From assembly GCA_025922735.1 (NCBI GenBank), contig JAICHI010000044.1:1-8193 (forward strand): a DNA stretch of 8,193 bases, read 5' to 3'. The notes beneath the pieces were generated by a model. The model was not told where the DNA came from. It was given only the letters and a program-made list of their open reading frames with translations, and did not search any database. Made by a program: the position numbers and the translations under genes. This stretch comes from Nitrososphaeraceae archaeon. Lineage in GTDB: Archaea; Thermoproteota; Nitrososphaeria; Nitrososphaerales; Nitrososphaeraceae. Shown in pieces: positions 5,457 to 8,193 of the stretch (its first letter is position 1; every line of letters starts with the position of its first letter).

Positions 5457-7298
5457 CTAATAGTAGTGATGCATGGGGCGCTGTTGCTTCCCAAGCCTGT
5501 CAAAGTAGTCGTGTTCATGCCTCTTGTCTCCATCTGCATGTGAATGATTTGTACCATCGGCATGAGTATGAGTGTACATTGTGGGTTTGGCCATAAGCAC
5601 ATCATCGACTCGGATGAGCATGTTTGTCACTTCTACTGCTGTCTTGATAATTTGCTCTTTGACTACAGAAGGTTCAATTACATACGGAAACATTACCTTT
5701 ACCGTCCTTTCTATGGCGTCTACTCCATGATTGCTTGCATTGCCATTAGACAGGAAATTTTTCGAGCGGAGCTCTGCAAGAGTATCAATGATATTCATGC
5801 CTGCATTTCTTGCTATGGTAAGAGGTATTTCTTCAAGTGCTTCTGCAAACTTTTGAATAACTATTTGCTCCCTGCCGGCTATTTGAGATGCCTTTTCTTT
5901 TACTCTTTTTGCAATTGCCATCTCGGTAGATCCACCACCCGAAACGATTGAAGGCTTTGTTATGAAGTCTTTTAGCACGTTAATCGCATCAAGTACAGAT
6001 CTATGATATTCAGCTAGAGCTTCATTTGAACTAGCCCTCAGCAAAAGCGTTACAGCCTTAGGATTCTTGCATCCCTCGATAAAGACCATTTTATCGTCTC
6101 CTACAAATTTTTCATAGACACATTCTGCATAACCAAGTTTGATGTCAATGTCTCCATGATGATAATGAGGATCCTTCTCATGAGGATCCTGATCACTCTC
6201 GTGCTTATGACTGTCATAGTGATAATGACTATTGTCACGATGATGACGATGATGATGATTATTATTATTGTGGCTGTGTTCATGACCCTGGCTATCATCA
6301 CCAGTATGAGAAAGTTTTTCAGATATTGAAGCACCCGTAGCTTTTGCAAGCCACAGCAGATCGTTTTCTTTTACTCTCCGGACTGAAATGATGCCTGCTT
6401 GTGTCAGCATATGCTGCGCAAGAGTGTTGATTCCTTTCCTAGAAATTATGACATTGGCTCCTGAATCGATTATATGTTGTATTTTGGATTTTATCGTGAG
6501 AATTTCCTGGTCTTTGTATGACCCGATATGATCAGGTGAATCTATTTGAATCTCTGCTTCAAGTTTTGTCCTCTTACCTTCAAGCTCATCATCAATGAGC
6601 ATAATCTTCGCATGGTTTATTATCTTGGGCATCCCGGTGCTGTCGATTGTTTTGTCTAGGACCATGCCTCTGACGAGTTTTGTATCTAAAACATTGCCAG
6701 GTTTTTCCTCAATCTTGATATCATCAAGTTCGATAGTGTTGTTGGAAAAGTCAGCAATAGTACGCACTGCGTCTACTACAAGCTTCGCTATTTGGTCACC
6801 AGAAGAATGGGATACCACCTTGGATTGAAGGCAGGTTATAGCAAGCTTCAGCATGATATCCTTGTCTGTATTATCGCAAATTTGAGAAAGGTCATGCAAT
6901 GCCTCAAGGGCAATTTCAAGGCTGTTTGAATAACCCTCGACAATTGATGCTGGTGAGATTCCCATATCCAATAATTCTTCTGTCTTTTTTGTAAGTGCTC
7001 CAGCCAGTATTACAACAGAAGTAGTCCCATCACCAACTTCATTGTCGACTGCGTTTGATGCCTCTATGAGAACCTTGGCCGCAGGATGGTCAACGTCAAT
7101 TTTGCGCAATATTGTTGCACCGTCTTTTGTTATTGTAAGTTCTCCTAAAATATCCGTAAACATCTTTTCAAGACCTCGAGGCCCAAGGCAGTTACTGACA
7201 ATTTCTGCAATCAGCCTTGCAGCAAGCAAATTATATCTCCTAGCTTTGCTGCCATTAGTTCTTCTTACGCCTTCCCCAAAGAGTTGTTGTGTGTCCAT
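5457..7298 (-). CDS. Group II chaperonin (thermosome) subunit with His-rich insertions
   Basis: This is an ATP-driven protein-folding chaperonin of the thermosome/CCT type, which assembles into double-ring cytoplasmic complexes. From the ATG it is 613 residues; usual subunits are 540-560. Nucleotide-site motifs are intact: LGPRGLEKM (about 38-46), TKDGATIL (57-64) and DNEVGDGTTSVV (85-96), with the hydrolytic Asp in GDGTT. The apical domain (about 205-405) has GANVIISRKGI, then VGDDKMVFIEGCKNPKAVTLLLR. The second half of the ATP domain shows VSGGGSTEMAIA and the final RVDDVLMAKP. Two departures stand out: a His/Asn/Asp-rich insertion (about 330-382) and a His-rich tail after MAKPTMYTHTHAD in place of the common Gly/Met-rich tail. 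I prefer ATG 7298 (MDTQQLFGEGVRRTNG), which fits family N-termini, with GTGAT about 10 bases upstream. A GTG at 7319 would add seven residues. It is monocistronic. It is probably one of several paralogous subunits, and a divergent one. Confidence 0.95.
   Translation of the reverse strand: MDTQQLFGEGVRRTNGSKARRYNLLAARLIAEIVSNCLGPRGLEKMFTDILGELTITKDGATILRKIDVDHPAAKVLIEASNAVDNEVGDGTTSVVILAGALTKKTEELLDMGISPASIVEGYSNSLEIALEALHDLSQICDNTDKDIMLKLAITCLQSKVVSHSSGDQIAKLVVDAVRTIADFSNNTIELDDIKIEEKPGNVLDTKLVRGMVLDKTIDSTGMPKIINHAKIMLIDDELEGKRTKLEAEIQIDSPDHIGSYKDQEILTIKSKIQHIIDSGANVIISRKGINTLAQHMLTQAGIISVRRVKENDLLWLAKATGASISEKLSHTGDDSQGHEHSHNNNNHHHRHHRDNSHYHYDSHKHESDQDPHEKDPHYHHGDIDIKLGYAECVYEKFVGDDKMVFIEGCKNPKAVTLLLRASSNEALAEYHRSVLDAINVLKDFITKPSIVSGGGSTEMAIAKRVKEKASQIAGREQIVIQKFAEALEEIPLTIARNAGMNIIDTLAELRSKNFLSNGNASNHGVDAIERTVKVMFPYVIEPSVVKEQIIKTAVEVTNMLIRVDDVLMAKPTMYTHTHADGTNHSHADGDKRHEHDYFDRLGKQQRPMHHYY
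5466..5573 (-). other. His-rich C-terminal tail of the thermosome subunit
   Basis: This part of the thermosome gene encodes THTHADGTNHSHADGDKRHEHD and the final HHYY, with eight His in about 36 residues. In group II chaperonins the C-terminal tail projects into the ring cavity and is usually rich in Gly and Met. His pairs spaced as HxH are typical metal-binding (Ni, Zn, Cu) sequences. Confidence 0.7.
6153..6311 (-). other. His-rich low-complexity insertion in the thermosome apical domain
   Basis: This encodes roughly 53 residues between ATGASISE and LGYAECV, where other thermosomes have a short linker of some 15 residues. It holds 17 His plus many Asn, Asp and Ser (NNNNHHHRHHRD, HYHYDSHKH, PHYHHGD). 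At DNA level it appears as ATG/ATT triplet runs, a sign of expansion by slippage. The frame stays open across it and the conserved motifs resume immediately after it. Confidence 0.85.
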
Positions 7299-7349
7299 AT
7301 TTTGTGTATCACGCTGCACGCAATAAGTGCATTATAGGAGTAAGTTTGG

Positions 7350-7368
7350 GTCTATTTATGCAATGCAT
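7350..7368 (-). promoter_or_regulatory. Thermosome promoter: TATA box next to a palindrome
   Basis: Read on the minus strand, CATAAATAGA (7351-7360) is a TATA-like box that would start transcripts near 7329, leaving a leader of about 30 bases before the ATG at 7298. Directly upstream and overlapping it is an 11-base perfect palindrome, ATGCA-A-TGCAT (7358-7368), which may be the BRE region or a regulator site. Confidence 0.4.
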
Positions 7369-7473
7369 CGCAATTAGTATACTACGGAATCTTATTTTGA
7401 CAATCGAGAATGGAGCGAGGTAGTTTACAAATTTTGATGCGCGGACATTCTCATATCACAGCTTATGACAATC

Positions 7474-7482
7474 TTTATATAA
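7474..7482 (+). promoter_or_regulatory. TATA box of the 85-residue protein gene (leaderless)
   Basis: TTTATATAA is a near-ideal archaeal TATA box centred 26 bases before the ATG at 7504, the classical spacing for a leaderless mRNA. No Shine-Dalgarno precedes the ATG (CAAAAGCAACATG), in keeping with this. Confidence 0.75.
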
Positions 7483-7503
7483 TTAGTAATTATCAAAAGC
7501 AAC

Positions 7504-7761
7504 ATGAAACCTGTGACAACAAAGGCCGAAATAGAGAATTCAGCCAAGAAAGCTGTAGAAGCCTTGTACGGAACAGATATTACGGATTTTAAAGTCAGAG
7601 TTGTATTTGCATTCCCACATGAACACAAAAGAGATTCTTGGGATGTTCAGGTAACATTCCTTTCAAGTGGTCTACAGTACACAGTCGATCTACTAATTCA
7701 AGAGAAGGACGGACAAATAACCAATACAAGGCTCATCGATACTATGGTGCCTCTTGTTTAA
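7504..7761 (+). CDS. Small conserved-looking archaeal protein of unknown function
   Basis: I cannot name this 85-residue soluble protein. It has an N-terminal amphipathic helix (residues 5-21, TKAEIENSAKKAVEALY), a strand region (KVRVVFAFPHEHKRD), then two or three strands (SWDVQVTFLS, LQYTVDLLIQEKDGQI) and an ending NTRLIDTMVPLV. Helix followed by an antiparallel sheet with a W-x-V strand and a Y-x-V-x-L strand ending in a DG turn recalls cystatin-like small domains such as PepSY or the gas-vesicle protein GvpO. This is only a resemblance of layout, not a family match. There is no signal peptide, membrane helix or cysteine. The leaderless promoter at exact spacing fixes the start and shows it is a transcribed gene. 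It is divergent from the thermosome gene, with about 200 bases between the two ATGs. A T5 run (7764-7768) directly after the stop may terminate the transcript. Confidence 0.8.
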   Translation: MKPVTTKAEIENSAKKAVEALYGTDITDFKVRVVFAFPHEHKRDSWDVQVTFLSSGLQYTVDLLIQEKDGQITNTRLIDTMVPLV

Positions 7762-7768
7762 TTTTTCT
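7762..7768 (+). terminator. T-run after the 85-residue protein gene
   Basis: AATTTTT begins directly after the TAA stop. Archaeal RNA polymerase terminates at such oligo-T stretches without a hairpin. The run is short, so efficiency is uncertain. Confidence 0.3.
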
Positions 7769-7795
7769 ACTTCTCAGCTAAATTAAAAAGGATGT

Positions 7796-7900
7796 ATGCA
7801 ACTTGTCATTTCCTTGAATGAAGAGAGACGTAATAAGGAGGATGAAGATATTGCGGACCTGGCTTGGTTGACAGATAGAGATCTTGTGCAAATCGGATAA
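7796..7900 (+). CDS. Possible 34-residue ORF
   Basis: An ATG preceded at close range by AAGGATGT opens a frame of 34 codons reading MQLVISLNEERRNKEDEDIA and ending in LTDRDLVQIG before a TAA. The composition is charged and protein-like, but I recognise nothing. It could be a true small protein, or the start of a gene broken by frameshift, because another frame opens shortly after its stop and stays open to the window edge. It could also be chance. Confidence 0.25.
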   Translation: MQLVISLNEERRNKEDEDIADLAWLTDRDLVQIG

Positions 7901-7962
7901 GAACTTATGTTTCTTAGACAGGGATCTCACATGGATCAAAACCATTATGGTTTAGAACTGAT

Positions 7963-8193
7963 GTGCTAACCAGATACAATAATCATGGAACCGTGAGGTC
8001 GATATGGCAAATCCATCCATTCAGTTGCGTTGTGATCTTTTTAGACTATGACAAAAAGGACGTGACGGCATCTACATTATTTGAAATTCACCATGGTAAT
8101 ATAATTATGGTAAGCTCACAAGATTTCCTTGGAGTGCCGGCAAAGGAAAGAAATCATTGGCAAAAATATCAGACAAAGGATAATTTACAACTA
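7963..8193 (+). CDS. Possible partial CDS running off the right edge
   Basis: After a TAG at 7915-7917 one plus-strand frame stays open for 92 codons to the end of the window. The first GTG in it is at 7963, used here as a tentative start; the only ATG is much later (8098). From the GTG it reads VLTRYNNHGTVRSIW, later VVIFLDYDKKDVTAS, and near the edge SSQDFLGVPAKERNHWQKYQ. It has plausible alternation of strands and charged turns, but no motif I know. The absence of a good start and promoter, and the neighbouring short ORF in another frame, leave open that this is a pseudogene or a chance open frame. It continues outside the window. Confidence 0.33.
   Translation, partial: MLTRYNNHGTVRSIWQIHPFSCVVIFLDYDKKDVTASTLFEIHHGNIIMVSSQDFLGVPAKERNHWQKYQTKDNLQL

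Noticed and set aside
6230..6275. Triplet repeat (GATGAT/ATTATT) as a microsatellite or array
   Set aside because: It is explained by the His/Asn codons of the thermosome insertion and is not an independent repeat element.
6101..6349. Ile/Thr-rich minus-strand frame across the His-rich region
   Set aside because: It is the shifted reading of the CAT/AAT repeats in the thermosome gene and gives an artificial poly-Ile protein.

Overview
The window looks like chromosome from a soil-type ammonia-oxidising archaeon (Nitrososphaeria/Thaumarchaeota, Nitrososphaera- or Nitrosocosmicus-like). The basis is a group II chaperonin (thermosome), strong TATA boxes 24-28 bases ahead of start codons (leaderless transcription), small proteins with no bacterial look, and moderate-to-low GC. 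The assignment rests on gene content and style only; no marker gene such as amoA or 16S rRNA is present.

Left part (1-2089): the C-terminal end of an ArsB/NhaD-type ion transporter, a long gap, a universal stress protein (UspA fold) with a leaderless promoter, and a minus-strand protein of unknown function carrying one EF-hand-like loop.

Middle (2473-5110): a solitary ParB-family protein is flanked on both sides by the same palindrome (GTTCGAC-T-GNCGAAC), a good candidate for its binding site. Its C-terminus looks like a ribbon-helix-helix domain. Next is a two-gene unit: a 385-residue ureohydrolase of the arginase/agmatinase/guanidinase family with all metal ligands, followed with zero spacing by a 131-residue protein whose C-terminal part reads as a urease gamma subunit (UreA). 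No urease beta or alpha subunit accompanies it. A urea-releasing enzyme coupled to a lone UreA-like protein is the most striking thing in the window; in an ammonia oxidiser it could supply urea and then ammonia from a guanidino compound.

Right part (5457-8193): a minus-strand thermosome subunit, unusual for a roughly 50-residue His-rich insertion in the apical-domain region and a second His-rich C-terminal tail in place of the usual Gly/Met-rich one. Divergent from it, with a textbook leaderless promoter, is an 85-residue protein of unknown function. The last 430 bases hold only a possible 34-residue ORF and an open frame running off the edge, perhaps a decayed or frameshifted gene. I found no tRNA, rRNA, CRISPR array, insertion sequence or transposase.
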